DNA of 64,000 nt from Sphingomonadales bacterium. Its GTDB lineage: Bacteria; Pseudomonadota; Alphaproteobacteria; Sphingomonadales; Sphingomonadaceae. The notes beneath the pieces are model-generated. The model was given only the letters and a program-made list of their open reading frames with translations, had not been told where the DNA came from and searched no databases. The translations under genes and the position numbers were made by a program. Of this stretch, positions 8,656 to 18,244 are shown in pieces; position 1 is the stretch's first letter, and the number at the start of each line of letters is the position of its first letter. The stretch spans positions 1 to 64,000 of the forward strand of contig JAFLDB010000004.1 of the NCBI GenBank assembly GCA_017302615.1. Direction: 5' to 3'.

Positions 8656-9347
8656 CGGGCCAGCTTCCTTGAACGGACCACCTGGTATCCTGGCCGCCAG
8701 ACATAGCGCACCGGGGCGCTGAGCATGTGGACCAGCCGGGTAAAGGGGAACAGGAACAGGATGGTGAGGCCCAAGAACAGGTGCAGTTTGAACACCAGCG
8801 CGACGTCGGCGATCTGATCCGCCGCGCCGGAGCGGAAGGTAAAGATGCCCTGCGCCCAGTTCATGAACTTAACCATTTCATGCCCGTCGAGATGCTGCAT
8901 CGACAGCGGGATCGTGGCAAGGCCAAGCGCCAGCTGCGCCCACAGCAGAACGATGATCATGTTGTCGGCAAAGCTCGATGCGGCGCGGATGCGCGGGTCG
9001 AAGAAGCGGCGGTGGATCAGCAGGGTGGCCCCGACGATCCCCAGCACCCCGGCAAAGCCGCCGGCAACAATCGCCAGCAATTGCTTGGCCCCGTGGCTGA
9101 TGCCCATTGCATCGAACACGGCAATCGGGGTCAACAGGCCCACCACGTGACCGGCAAAGATCATCAGCACGCCAAGGTGAAACAGTACCGAACCGACGAT
9201 CAGCTGCTTGCGGCGCAGGAGCTGGCTCGATCCGGCGCGCCAGGAATAGGGTTCGCGGTCATAGCGGATCACCGATCCGACGGCGAGGACGGCCAGCGCA
9301 ATGTAGGGATAGATCCCGAACAGCAGGTGGTGGATGAAATCAGCCAT
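8652..9347 (-). CDS. narI: Respiratory nitrate reductase gamma subunit (cytochrome b)
   Basis: NarI is the membrane subunit that takes electrons from quinol and passes them through two b hemes to NarH. The 231-residue protein has five predicted spans. Histidine pairs suited to heme ligation occur in VLFHLGVLMIFAGHVVGLL and in KLHLFLGLTILFLFPFTRLVHML. The length matches E. coli NarI. Its start overlaps the narJ 3' end by eight bases. Confidence 0.97.
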   Translation of the reverse strand: MADFIHHLLFGIYPYIALAVLAVGSVIRYDREPYSWRAGSSQLLRRKQLIVGSVLFHLGVLMIFAGHVVGLLTPIAVFDAMGISHGAKQLLAIVAGGFAGVLGIVGATLLIHRRFFDPRIRAASSFADNMIIVLLWAQLALGLATIPLSMQHLDGHEMVKFMNWAQGIFTFRSGAADQIADVALVFKLHLFLGLTILFLFPFTRLVHMLSAPVRYVWRPGYQVVRSRKLAR

Positions 9348-10035
9348 GGATCCGGCTCCTCACGGGTTCTTGGGCAAGCATGCGGTCAACCATTCCGGCG
9401 ACCTGCGGACAGTCTGCGGTGCCGGGTGCCACGGGGGCGTCGAAGCGAATCTGCTCCTCCTCCCACGCGGCATCGAGCGCGGCGAGGTCATCGGGATCGT
9501 CGGCCGGGGCGATCTCGAACGCTTCGCCGCCCGCTCCGGCCAGATCGGCCAGGATCCGCATCGGCGCGGCATAGGGCGTGCCCTTCTCCTCCAGCCGATC
9601 GGCCAAGGCGGACAGGATTACCCCCGGCTGAGCCAGTTCCTCCGCCGCCTGGGCAGAGGGCAGGACCGAGAGGTATTCCAGGAACAGCGGCAGGTAATCG
9701 GGCAGTTCCTTGGCCGCGATTTCCAGCCCCTGCGCTTCATAGCGGTCGCGCAGGTCAACCATCGCCTGCCCCCGGTCGCGGCTTTCGCCGTGAACATGCT
9801 CGAACAGGTGCAGCGATACCGCCCGGCCCCGGTCGAACAGGCCGACGTAGCGTTCCTGGCTGTCAAGCAGATCGGCACTGGCGAGAGTGTCCAGCAACGG
9901 CTGCAGCGAGGCGCGCTGTTCGGGCGACAGCAGACCGTCTTCGGCAAGGACTCCGGTCAATTCGGGCGCGGCCTGCTGAACCGCCTCGTCTGGATAGCGC
10001 AGCAGCGCGGACAAGGTGCGAAGGGTCAGGCGCAT
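9340..10035 (-). CDS. narJ: Nitrate reductase assembly chaperone
   Basis: NarJ is a TorD-type, all-helical chaperone that binds the NarG N-terminus and is required for cofactor insertion. The 231-residue acidic protein opens LRTLSALLRYPDEAVQQAAPEL and contains YVGLFDRGRAVSLHLFEHVHGESRDRG, the most conserved part of the family, and then the PDYLPLFLEYLSVLP block. Its start overlaps the narH stop as TGATG. Confidence 0.96.
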   Translation of the reverse strand: MRLTLRTLSALLRYPDEAVQQAAPELTGVLAEDGLLSPEQRASLQPLLDTLASADLLDSQERYVGLFDRGRAVSLHLFEHVHGESRDRGQAMVDLRDRYEAQGLEIAAKELPDYLPLFLEYLSVLPSAQAAEELAQPGVILSALADRLEEKGTPYAAPMRILADLAGAGGEAFEIAPADDPDDLAALDAAWEEEQIRFDAPVAPGTADCPQVAGMVDRMLAQEPVRSRIHG

Positions 10036-11561
10036 CAGAACACCTCCGTCGGGGTTTGCAGCTTCTTGCGGGCCGGAGCACCGAACAGGTTGGTGTCATT
10101 GGACCCGCCCGCACAGCCATTGCCGAACGAGAATCCGCAGCCACCCTTTTCGTCATACATGTCCTCGGCATCCTCGCGGTGGCCGGTCGGGATGACGAAG
10201 CGGTCCTCGTAATTGGCGATCGCCATCACGTGATACATTTCCTCAATCTGGGCGGCGGTCAGCCCGACCTCGCGGGCGATGCCTTCATCGACGACGCCGT
10301 CCACGGTCTTGGCGCGCATGTATCCGCGCATCGCCAGCATCCGTTCCAGCGCGTCGACCACCGGGGCCTCCTTGCCCGCGGTCAACAGGTTGGCGAGGTA
10401 TTTCACGGGAATGCGCAAGCTGCGGACATCGGGCATGCCGTTGCGTGCGGCGATCTTGCCCGCGCTGGCCGCCGAACTGATCGGGGAGAGCGGCGGCACG
10501 TACCATACCATCGGCAGGGTGCGGTATTCGGGATGGAGCGGGAAGGCCACCTTCCATTCCATTGCCATTTTCCACACCGGCGAATGGCGCGCGGCTTCCA
10601 GCCAGGCTTCGGGGACGCCGTCCTTGCGCGCCTGTTCGATCACGGCCGGATCGTTGGGGTCCAGAAAAATATCGAGCTGGGCCTGATAGAGGTCCTCGAC
10701 ATGCTCGGCGCTGGCCGCTTCCTCGATCCGGTCCGCGTCATAGAGCATGACCCCCAGATAGCGGATGCGCCCGACGCAGGTTTCGCTGCAGACGGTCGGT
10801 TCGCCCGCCTCGATCCGGGGATAGCAGAAGATGCACTTCTCGCTCTTGCCGGTTTTCCAGTTGAAGTAGATCTTCTTGTACGGACAGCCCGAAACGCACA
10901 TCCGCCAGCCCCGGCACTTTTCCTGATCGATCAGGACGATCCCGTCTTCCTCGCGCTTGTAGATCGAGCCAGAGGGGCAGGCCGCGACGCACGTGGGGTT
11001 CAGGCAGTGTTCGCACAGCCGGGGCAGGTACATCATGAACGTGTTTTCGAACTGGCCGTAGATTTCCTTCTGGACCCCTTCGAAGTTGTAATCGGCCGAG
11101 CGCTTGGAAAATTCGCCGCCCAGGATTTCCTCCCAGTTCGGGCCGCCTTCGATCTTTTCCATCCGCTGGCCCGAAACCAGGCTGCGCGGACGGGCAGTGG
11201 GGAACGCCTTGCTTTCACTGGCGGATTGCAGATGGCCGTAATCGAAGGTGAAGGGTTCGTAATAGTCGTCGATTTCCGGCAGGTCGGGGTTGGCGAAGAT
11301 CTTCGCCAGCAGCCGCCACTTGCCGCCCATGCGCGGGCGGATCGAGCCGCTGGGCGTGCGCACCCAGCCGCCGTTCCAGCGATCCTGGTTTTCCCAGTCC
11401 TTGGGATAACCGATCCCCGGCTTGGTTTCGACGTTGTTGAACCAGGCGTATTCCATGCCTTCGCGGCTGGTCCACACGTTCTTGCAGGTCACCGAACAGG
11501 TGTGACAGCCAATGCACTTGTCGAGGTTCAGCACTTTGCCGATTTGTGCGCGGACCTTCAT
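10035..11561 (-). CDS. narH: Respiratory nitrate reductase beta subunit (Fe-S)
   Basis: NarH carries four iron-sulfur clusters between NarI hemes and NarG. The 508-residue protein shows all four cysteine groups: CIGCHTCSVTCKNVW near the N-terminus, CEHCLNPTCVAACPSG, CRGWRMCVSGCPYKK, where Trp replaces the second Cys as in the [3Fe-4S] centre of NarH, and CIFCYPRIEAGEPTVCSETC. Length and motif order match known NarH. It overlaps narG by four bases. Confidence 0.98.
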   Translation of the reverse strand: MKVRAQIGKVLNLDKCIGCHTCSVTCKNVWTSREGMEYAWFNNVETKPGIGYPKDWENQDRWNGGWVRTPSGSIRPRMGGKWRLLAKIFANPDLPEIDDYYEPFTFDYGHLQSASESKAFPTARPRSLVSGQRMEKIEGGPNWEEILGGEFSKRSADYNFEGVQKEIYGQFENTFMMYLPRLCEHCLNPTCVAACPSGSIYKREEDGIVLIDQEKCRGWRMCVSGCPYKKIYFNWKTGKSEKCIFCYPRIEAGEPTVCSETCVGRIRYLGVMLYDADRIEEAASAEHVEDLYQAQLDIFLDPNDPAVIEQARKDGVPEAWLEAARHSPVWKMAMEWKVAFPLHPEYRTLPMVWYVPPLSPISSAASAGKIAARNGMPDVRSLRIPVKYLANLLTAGKEAPVVDALERMLAMRGYMRAKTVDGVVDEGIAREVGLTAAQIEEMYHVMAIANYEDRFVIPTGHREDAEDMYDEKGGCGFSFGNGCAGGSNDTNLFGAPARKKLQTPTEVF

Positions 11562-14500
11562 GCTACGTTCTCCCCTTCGGCGAGCGGCCCTTCGAGCCAG
11601 TCGACCTTTTCAAGTTTGCGGACGATGACGTATTCGTCGCGGTTCGAACCCACGGTGCCGTAATAGTTGAAGCCGTAGGCCTGCTGGACGTAGCCGCCGA
11701 TCATGTGGGTCGGCTTCAGGATCGCGCGGGTCACGGAATTGTGAATCCCCCCGCGCTGGCCGGTCAGCGGCGATCCCGGCACGTTCACGATCTTTTCCTG
11801 CGCATGGTACATGAACAGGGTGCCTTCCTTCATCCGCTGCGAGACGACCACGCGGGCCACCAGCGCACCGTTGGCGTTGAAGGTTTCAACCCAGTCATTG
11901 TCGACCAGGCCGGCCTTGGCGGCATCGGCTTCGCTCATCCACACGATCGGCCCACCGCGCGACAGGGTCAGCATCAACTGGTTGTCGGTATAGGTGGAGT
12001 GAATCCCCCATTTCTGGTGCGGGGTGATGAAGTTCAGGATGACGTGCGGCTGTCCGTTGGCCCGGTCGAGCATCGGCTTGACTGCCTTGGTATCGATCGG
12101 CGGGCGATAGACGCAAAGCGCCTCGCCAAAGGCGCGCATCCACTTGTGATCCTGGTAGAGCTGTTGTCTACCCGTGAGGGTACGCCAGGGTATCAGTTCA
12201 TGGACGTTGGTATACCCGGCGTTGTAGCACACATGCTCGCTTTCGAGGCCCGACCAGATCGGTGAGGAGATGATCTTGCGCGGCTGGGCCTGAATGTCGC
12301 GGAACCGGATCTTCTCGTCTTCCTTGGGCAGCGCCAGGTGGGCGTGTTCACGGCCAGTGAAAGCCGACAGCGATGCCCACGCCTTGACCGCGACTTCGCC
12401 ATTGGTTTCCGGCGCCAGCATCAGCAGCACTTCAGCCGCGTCGATGGCGGTTTCGATTTTCGCCATGCCCTTGGTCGGCCCGTCTTCGGCGACGGTACCG
12501 TTGAGCTTGCGCAGGCCTTCCACCTCATGCCCGGTCTGCCAGGACATGCCCTTGCCGCCGTTGCCAAGCTTGTCCATCAGCGGCCCCAGCGCAGTGAAGC
12601 GCTTGTAGAGGTTCGGATAGTCCCGCTCCACCAGCGCGACATTGGCCATGGTCTTGCCTGGGATCGGCTCAACCTGGCCCTCGCCCCAGTCGGCCACGTC
12701 GAACGGCTGGGCAATTTCGCCGGGGGTGTCATGCTGGATCGGGACCATGATCAGATCCTGTTCCACCCCCAGCACTTCAGGGGCGATTTCAGAGAAGGTC
12801 TTGGCGATCCCCTTGTAGATTTCCCAGTCGCTTTTCGACTCCCACACCGGGTCGACCGCTGCCGACAGCGGGTGGATGAACGGGTGCATGTCGGACGTGT
12901 TGAGGTCGTCCTTTTCGTACCAGCTGGCGGTCGGCAGGACGATGTCGGAATATACGCAGGTCGTCGACATCCGGAAGTCGAGCGTGACCAGCAGGTCCAG
13001 CTTCCCCTTCGGCGCTTCGTCGTGCCATTTCACGTCCTTGGGCTTTTGCTGGCCCATTTCGCCCAGGTCCTTGCCCTGCACGCCGTGCGCCGTGCCGAGG
13101 AGGTGCTTGAGGAAATACTCGTGCCCCTTGCCGGACGAGCCCAGCAGGTTGGAGCGCCATACGAACATGTTGCGCGGCCAGTTGGCTTCGTCATCCGGGT
13201 CCAGGCAGGACAGCTCCAGATCGCCCGCCTTGAGCGCCTGCGCCACGTAGTCCTTTGGCTCCATGCCGCTGGCCTTGGCCGCCTTGCCCACTTCCAGCGG
13301 GTTGGTCTTGAGCTGCGGCGCCGATGGCAGCCAGCCCATCCGTTCGGCCCGGACGTTGTAATCGATCAGGCTGGCGTCCCAGTCGCCCTTGGGCGCAGTG
13401 GGCGAAAGGATTTCGCTGACCCCCAGCGTTTCGTACCGCCACTGATCGGTGTGGGCATAGAAGAAGCTGGTGGAGTTCATCTGCCGGGGCGGACGGTTCC
13501 AGTCGAGCGCGAAGGCCAGCGGCAGCCAACCGGTCTGCGGGCGCAGTTTTTCCTGGCCCACATAGTGCGACCAGCCGCCGCCCGACTGGCCGACACAGCC
13601 GCACATCACCAGCAGGTTGATGATCCCGCGGTAATTCATGTCCATGTGGTACCAGTGATTCAGACCGGCCCCCAGGATCACCATCGACTTGCCATTGGTG
13701 GCCTCGGCATTGGCCGCGAATTCACGTGCCGCCGTGATGATCGCGTCAGCGGGGACCCCGGTGATCTTTTCCGCCCATGCGGGCGTGTAGGGCGCGGAAT
13801 CGCTGAAGTCGCGGGCCACGAAGTCCCCGCCCAGCCCCCGGTCGAGGCCGTAGTTGGCGCAGAGCAGGTCGAATACCGTGGCGACGAACGTGCGGCCTTC
13901 CTTCAGGTCCAGCTGCCGCACCGGCACGCGCTTCAGCAGCACGTCGGGATGGTCGGTGCCCTGGAAGTGATCATGCTCGCGGTTGCCAAAATAGGGGAAG
14001 GCAACGTCGACGATTTCGTCATGATCCTTGTCGAGGATCGCGGTCATCCGCAGTTTGACATCAGCGCCGTGGCCGTCCTTTTCCTCCAGGTTCCACTTGC
14101 CCTTGTCGCCCCAGCGGAAACCGGCCGAACCCGACGGGGCGACCACTTCGTCGCTCGCCTCGTCAATCGCGACGGTTTTCCATTCCGGGTGGTTCTGTTC
14201 ACCCAGTTCGCCCTTGAAGTCGCTGGCGCGCAGCAGGCGTTCGGGCACCAGCTTGCCGTCCTGTTCGATCAGGCGGACCAGCATCGGCATGTCGGAATAG
14301 CGGCGGCAATAGTCCTCAAAATAGGGCACCTGCCGGTCGAGGTGGAACTCGCGCAGGATCACGTGGCCCATCGCCATGGCCAGCGCCGCGTCGGTGCCCT
14401 GCTTGGGGTTGAGCCACAAATCGGCGAACTTGGTTGCCTCGGCATAGTCCGGGCTGACCACCGCCACCTTGGCCCCGCGATAGCGCGCCTCGGTCATGAA

Positions 14501-15295
14501 ATGGGCGTCGGGCGTGCGGGTCTGGGGGACGTTCGATCCCCACAGCATCAGGAACCCGGCATTGTACCAGTCAGCACTTTCGGGAACGTCGGTCTGCTCG
14601 CCCCAGGTCATCGGGCTGGCGGGTGGCAGATCGCAGTACCAGTCATAGAAGCTCATGCAGGTGCCGCCGAGCAGCGAGAGATAGCGCGATCCCGCCGCAT
14701 AGCTGACCATCGACATCGCCGGGATCGGGGAGAACCCGATCACCCGGTCCGGGCCCCACTGCTTCGCGGTATAGGCATTGGCCGCCGCGATGATTTCGTT
14801 CACTTCGTCCCAGGTTGAGCGGACGAAGCCGCCATGGCCGCGGATCGCGGTATAGCTCTTGCGCTTGACCGGATCGTTCTGGATCGACGCCCAGGCCGCG
14901 ACCGGCGGCAGATCCTTGCGCGCCTCGCGCCACAGCTTGACCAGCCGCTTGCGGATCAGCGGATACTTCAGCCGCTGGGCCGAATAGATGTACCAGCTAT
15001 AGCTCGCCCCGCGCGGGCAGCCGCGCGGCTCATGGTTGGGCAGTTCGGGCCGGGTGCGCGGATAGTCGGTCTGCTGGGTTTCCCACGTGATGATCCCGCC
15101 CTTGACGTAGATCTTCCAGCTGCACGATCCGGTGCAGTTCACCCCGTGGGTGCTGCGCACGATCTTGTCGTGCTGCCAGCGTTTCCGATAGCTGTCCTCC
15201 CAGTCCCGCGCTTCGGCGGTGGTGACCCCGTGGCCTTCGGAAAACTGTTCCTTCTTCTGGCGGAAGAACGTCAGGCGGTCGAGCAGGTGGCTCAT
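11558..15295 (-). CDS. narG: Respiratory nitrate reductase alpha subunit (Mo-bisMGD)
   Basis: NarG reduces nitrate to nitrite on the cytoplasmic face of the membrane. At 1245 residues it has the length of E. coli NarG (1247). The N-terminal cluster motif is THGVNCTGSCSWKIYVKGG, in which His and three Cys bind FS0, followed by NHEPRGCPRG. The expected molybdenum ligand Asp lies in SFYDWYCDLPPASP. There is no twin-arginine signal, consistent with a cytoplasmic-facing enzyme. I chose the ATG at 15295 (MSHLLDRLTFF), which overlaps the narK stop as ATGA; a much longer upstream extension is a frame shadow of narK. Confidence 0.98.
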   Translation of the reverse strand: MSHLLDRLTFFRQKKEQFSEGHGVTTAEARDWEDSYRKRWQHDKIVRSTHGVNCTGSCSWKIYVKGGIITWETQQTDYPRTRPELPNHEPRGCPRGASYSWYIYSAQRLKYPLIRKRLVKLWREARKDLPPVAAWASIQNDPVKRKSYTAIRGHGGFVRSTWDEVNEIIAAANAYTAKQWGPDRVIGFSPIPAMSMVSYAAGSRYLSLLGGTCMSFYDWYCDLPPASPMTWGEQTDVPESADWYNAGFLMLWGSNVPQTRTPDAHFMTEARYRGAKVAVVSPDYAEATKFADLWLNPKQGTDAALAMAMGHVILREFHLDRQVPYFEDYCRRYSDMPMLVRLIEQDGKLVPERLLRASDFKGELGEQNHPEWKTVAIDEASDEVVAPSGSAGFRWGDKGKWNLEEKDGHGADVKLRMTAILDKDHDEIVDVAFPYFGNREHDHFQGTDHPDVLLKRVPVRQLDLKEGRTFVATVFDLLCANYGLDRGLGGDFVARDFSDSAPYTPAWAEKITGVPADAIITAAREFAANAEATNGKSMVILGAGLNHWYHMDMNYRGIINLLVMCGCVGQSGGGWSHYVGQEKLRPQTGWLPLAFALDWNRPPRQMNSTSFFYAHTDQWRYETLGVSEILSPTAPKGDWDASLIDYNVRAERMGWLPSAPQLKTNPLEVGKAAKASGMEPKDYVAQALKAGDLELSCLDPDDEANWPRNMFVWRSNLLGSSGKGHEYFLKHLLGTAHGVQGKDLGEMGQQKPKDVKWHDEAPKGKLDLLVTLDFRMSTTCVYSDIVLPTASWYEKDDLNTSDMHPFIHPLSAAVDPVWESKSDWEIYKGIAKTFSEIAPEVLGVEQDLIMVPIQHDTPGEIAQPFDVADWGEGQVEPIPGKTMANVALVERDYPNLYKRFTALGPLMDKLGNGGKGMSWQTGHEVEGLRKLNGTVAEDGPTKGMAKIETAIDAAEVLLMLAPETNGEVAVKAWASLSAFTGREHAHLALPKEDEKIRFRDIQAQPRKIISSPIWSGLESEHVCYNAGYTNVHELIPWRTLTGRQQLYQDHKWMRAFGEALCVYRPPIDTKAVKPMLDRANGQPHVILNFITPHQKWGIHSTYTDNQLMLTLSRGGPIVWMSEADAAKAGLVDNDWVETFNANGALVARVVVSQRMKEGTLFMYHAQEKIVNVPGSPLTGQRGGIHNSVTRAILKPTHMIGGYVQQAYGFNYYGTVGSNRDEYVIVRKLEKVDWLEGPLAEGENVA

Positions 15296-18030
15296 GCGGT
15301 GGCTCCTTGGGCAATGGGGGCAGTGGGGGCGCGGCCGCGCTCGATATCGTGCAGCAGACCGCCCTTGCGGGTGTAGATGAACCAGGTCAGCGCGGCGCAG
15401 CTGGCGTAGAAGATCGCGAACGCATAAAGCGCTGCCTGCGGGGTTCCGGTGGCGCTGATCGACATCCCGAAGGCGCGGGGAATGAAGAAGGCGCCGTAGG
15501 CGGCAATGGCCGAGGTGAAGCCGACGATAGCCGCCGATTCCTTTTCGGCCTGCCGGGTGCGCTGGGCTGCATCCAGCTCGGGCATCAGCCGCGGCACTTC
15601 CTGGCGCATGATGTTGGGGATCATCTGGAAGGTCGAGGCATTGCCCACGCCCGTGACGAAGAACATGAAGATGAATGCGCCAAGGAAGCCGTTGAAATCC
15701 TTGGCCTCCAGGAAGTGGATCACGCCCAGCGCGCCGGCGATCATGCCGATGAACACCCAGAAGGTGACCCGCGCCCCGCCCCAGCGATCGGCCACCCAGC
15801 CGGTCGCGGCGCGGCTGATCGCGCCGACCAACGGGCCGAGGAACACGTACTTCAGCACGTTGACGTCGGGGAACTGGCTCTTGGCGAGCAGCGGCAGGCC
15901 GGCGGAAAAGCCGATGAAGCTGCCGAAGGTGCCGGTGTAAAGCCAGCACATCAGCCAGTTATGCTTGCGCTGGAAGATCACCGCCTGTTCGGCAAAGCTG
16001 GCCTTGGCATCGGCGATGTCGTTCATCCCGAACCAGGCGAGCAGCGTGGAGGCGATGATGAACGGCACCCAGATGAACCCGGCGTTCTGCAGCCACAGTT
16101 CGCTGCCATCCTTGGCCACCTGCGCAGTGCCACCAAGGGCACCAAACACCCCGGTCGTTATCACCAAAGGTACGACAAACTGCATCACCGAGACACCCAG
16201 GTTGCCGAGCCCGGCATTGAGCGCCAGCGCGTTGCCCTTTTGCGCCTTGGGGAAGAAGAACCCGATGTTGGACATCGAGCTGGCAAAGTTGCCGCCACCA
16301 AAGCCGCACAGCAGCGCGAGGACCAGGAAGATGAAATAGGGGGTGTCCGGGTTCTGCACCGCATAGCCGATCCCGAAGGCCGGGATCAGCAGCGAAGCGG
16401 TGGACAGCGTGGTCCACAGCCGCCCGCCGAAGATCGGCACCATGAACGAATAGAAGATCCGGAAGGTCGCACCCGACAGGCCGGGCAGTGCGGCCAGCCA
16501 GAAGAGCTGGTCCGTGGTGTAGTCAAAGCCGATGAGGGGCAGCTTGGCCACGACCACGGACCATACCATCCACACTGCGAAGGCAAGCAGCAGTGCGGGG
16601 ATCGAAAGATAGAGATTGCGGTTGGCAATGCGCTGGCCGGTTTCCTCCCAGAACGCCGAGTCCTCGGGCCGCCAGTCGGTCAGGACCTTGCCCTTGACCG
16701 CGTGTTCGCCGTGGGTTTCGGCATCGTGCAGCCCGGCCATTTCGGGGAACTGGGGTAGCGAGCGGGTATCGATCCCGGCGGCCTTCTGTTCCATCTGGCG
16801 GATCGCCATGTGCATCCAGCCAAGCGCGACGGCAACCAGCGCGAACAGCACCATGAAGCAGCTGGTCCAGATGCCGGTCAGATCGCTGACCGCGCCGAAC
16901 ACGATCGGCAGGACAAACCCGCCAAGGCCGCCGACCAGCCCGACCAGCCCGCCGACCGAGCCGACATGGCCGGGGTAGTACACCGGAATGTGCTTGTAGA
17001 CCGCGGCCTTGCCCAGCGACATGAAGAAGCCGAGCACGAACACCGTGATCACGAACGGCACCAGGCTCATTGATGTGGAGAACTGGATGTCGCCCTTGAT
17101 CCCATGGATCGTGTAATCGGTCGCGGGATAGGACAACATGAACAAGCAGAGCATCGAAACGCCAAAGGTGGCGTACATGATCTTGCGCGCACCATAGCGG
17201 TCAGACAGGATCCCGCCGTAGGCCCGGAAAACCGAGGCGGAGAGGCTGAAAGTCGCCGCAAGCATGCCCGCGACCTTGATGTCGACGCCGTAGACCCCGA
17301 TCAGGTACTTGGGCAGCCACAGCGCCAGGGCAACGAAGGCCCCGAAGACGAAGAAGTAATAGAGCGAGAAGCGCCAAACCTGCTCGTTCTTGAGCGGCTC
17401 CAGCTGCTCTTTCAGACCCTTGGGCTTTTCACCGCTGATCTTGCGCGCAGCGAGGTCCGGATCATCCTTGGCGAACAGGAAGAACAGCACGGCGGTGATC
17501 GCCAGGGCCACGGCCCAGATCTGCGCCACGGCCTGCCAGCCCAGCGCCACCATGACGAACGGCGCGACGAACTTGGTCACGGCCGCCCCGACATTACCCA
17601 TACCAAAAAAGCCCAGCGCCGAGCCCTGCTTTTCCTGCGGATACCACTTGGAGACATAGGCGACGCCAACCGCGAAGCCGCCGCCTGCCATGCCCAGCCC
17701 CAGTGCGGCCAGCAGCATCAGGATATAGCTGTCCGCCTGGCTGAGCAGCACGGTCGATACCGCCGATGCCAGCATGGTCAGCGGAAAGACGATCCGCCCG
17801 CCGTACTGGTCGGTCCAGACCCCCAGGAACAGGCGAACCAGCGATCCGGTCAGGATCGGAGTGCCGACCAGCAAGCCGAACTGGGTATCGTTGAGCCCCA
17901 GCTCCGCCTTGATTTCTATCCCGATGATCGCGAAAATCGTCCAGACTGCAAAGCAGATTGTAAAAGCGAAGGTGCTGAGCCCGAGGGCGCGGTTCTGTTG
18001 TCCGGAGCTGACCGTTTGCGACAGTGGCAT
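15292..18030 (-). CDS. narK: Fused NarK1-NarK2 nitrate/nitrite transporter
   Basis: At 912 residues this is two major-facilitator transporters in one chain. The first half (about 1-415) resembles NarK1, a nitrate/proton symporter type, with AGGGFAVGVAYVSKWYPQEKQG and VGSVGGLVGLVGGLGGFVLP. The second half (about 470-900) resembles NarK2, a nitrate/nitrite antiporter type, with GFGGGNFASSMSNIGFFFPK and NAGLGNLGVSVMQF. A charged linker with GEHAVKGKVLTDWRPED joins them. The same fusion is known from Paracoccus. It leads the operon; an Fnr-type box is centred about 70 bases upstream of its start. Confidence 0.95.
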   Translation of the reverse strand: MPLSQTVSSGQQNRALGLSTFAFTICFAVWTIFAIIGIEIKAELGLNDTQFGLLVGTPILTGSLVRLFLGVWTDQYGGRIVFPLTMLASAVSTVLLSQADSYILMLLAALGLGMAGGGFAVGVAYVSKWYPQEKQGSALGFFGMGNVGAAVTKFVAPFVMVALGWQAVAQIWAVALAITAVLFFLFAKDDPDLAARKISGEKPKGLKEQLEPLKNEQVWRFSLYYFFVFGAFVALALWLPKYLIGVYGVDIKVAGMLAATFSLSASVFRAYGGILSDRYGARKIMYATFGVSMLCLFMLSYPATDYTIHGIKGDIQFSTSMSLVPFVITVFVLGFFMSLGKAAVYKHIPVYYPGHVGSVGGLVGLVGGLGGFVLPIVFGAVSDLTGIWTSCFMVLFALVAVALGWMHMAIRQMEQKAAGIDTRSLPQFPEMAGLHDAETHGEHAVKGKVLTDWRPEDSAFWEETGQRIANRNLYLSIPALLLAFAVWMVWSVVVAKLPLIGFDYTTDQLFWLAALPGLSGATFRIFYSFMVPIFGGRLWTTLSTASLLIPAFGIGYAVQNPDTPYFIFLVLALLCGFGGGNFASSMSNIGFFFPKAQKGNALALNAGLGNLGVSVMQFVVPLVITTGVFGALGGTAQVAKDGSELWLQNAGFIWVPFIIASTLLAWFGMNDIADAKASFAEQAVIFQRKHNWLMCWLYTGTFGSFIGFSAGLPLLAKSQFPDVNVLKYVFLGPLVGAISRAATGWVADRWGGARVTFWVFIGMIAGALGVIHFLEAKDFNGFLGAFIFMFFVTGVGNASTFQMIPNIMRQEVPRLMPELDAAQRTRQAEKESAAIVGFTSAIAAYGAFFIPRAFGMSISATGTPQAALYAFAIFYASCAALTWFIYTRKGGLLHDIERGRAPTAPIAQGATA

Positions 18031-18093
18031 GGCGGCGTGTTCCCTGTTGTGGGCTGAATGCCAACGAACCTGTCCAACTCTGCCCCGAAAAGC

Positions 18094-18107
18094 TTGATCC
18101 TGATCAA
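18094..18107. promoter_or_regulatory. Fnr/Nnr-type box upstream of narK
   Basis: The sequence TTGATCCTGATCAA is a perfect TTGAT-N4-ATCAA palindrome, the consensus for Fnr-family regulators. Its centre is about 70 bases before the narK ATG. Activation from -41.5 would put the transcript start near 18059 with a leader of about 29 bases, which is plausible for class II activation. Confidence 0.85.
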
Positions 18108-18164
18108 GAATGGCCTGCCTGGCGCGGCAATCGTAAAACCGCCTGATCTGTAGCGTCGGATCGC

Positions 18165-18178
18165 CCGATCCAGATCAA
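18165..18178. promoter_or_regulatory. Degenerate Fnr-type half site
   Basis: CCGATCCAGATCAA matches the right half ATCAA fully and three of five bases in the left half. It lies between the two perfect boxes and may be a weak third site or chance. Confidence 0.3.
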
Positions 18179-18186
18179 GCCCGCGA

Positions 18187-18200
18187 TTGATGCACATCAA
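18187..18200. promoter_or_regulatory. Fnr/Nnr-type box upstream of the regulator gene
   Basis: TTGATGCACATCAA is a second perfect TTGAT-N4-ATCAA palindrome. It is centred only about 51 bases before the regulator's GTG. An activator at -41.5 would place the transcript start inside the ribosome site, so autorepression is more likely than self-activation, or the site serves the divergent narK promoter from a distance. Confidence 0.8.
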
Positions 18201-18244
18201 TCGTACTGCTAAGGCTGGCCAGTTCAACCAAGGAGCTGTGCTGC

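Noticed and set aside
8727..11663. 978-codon plus-strand open frame across narI, narJ and narH
   Set aside because: It is antisense to three clear nar genes; long antisense frames arise readily at this GC content.
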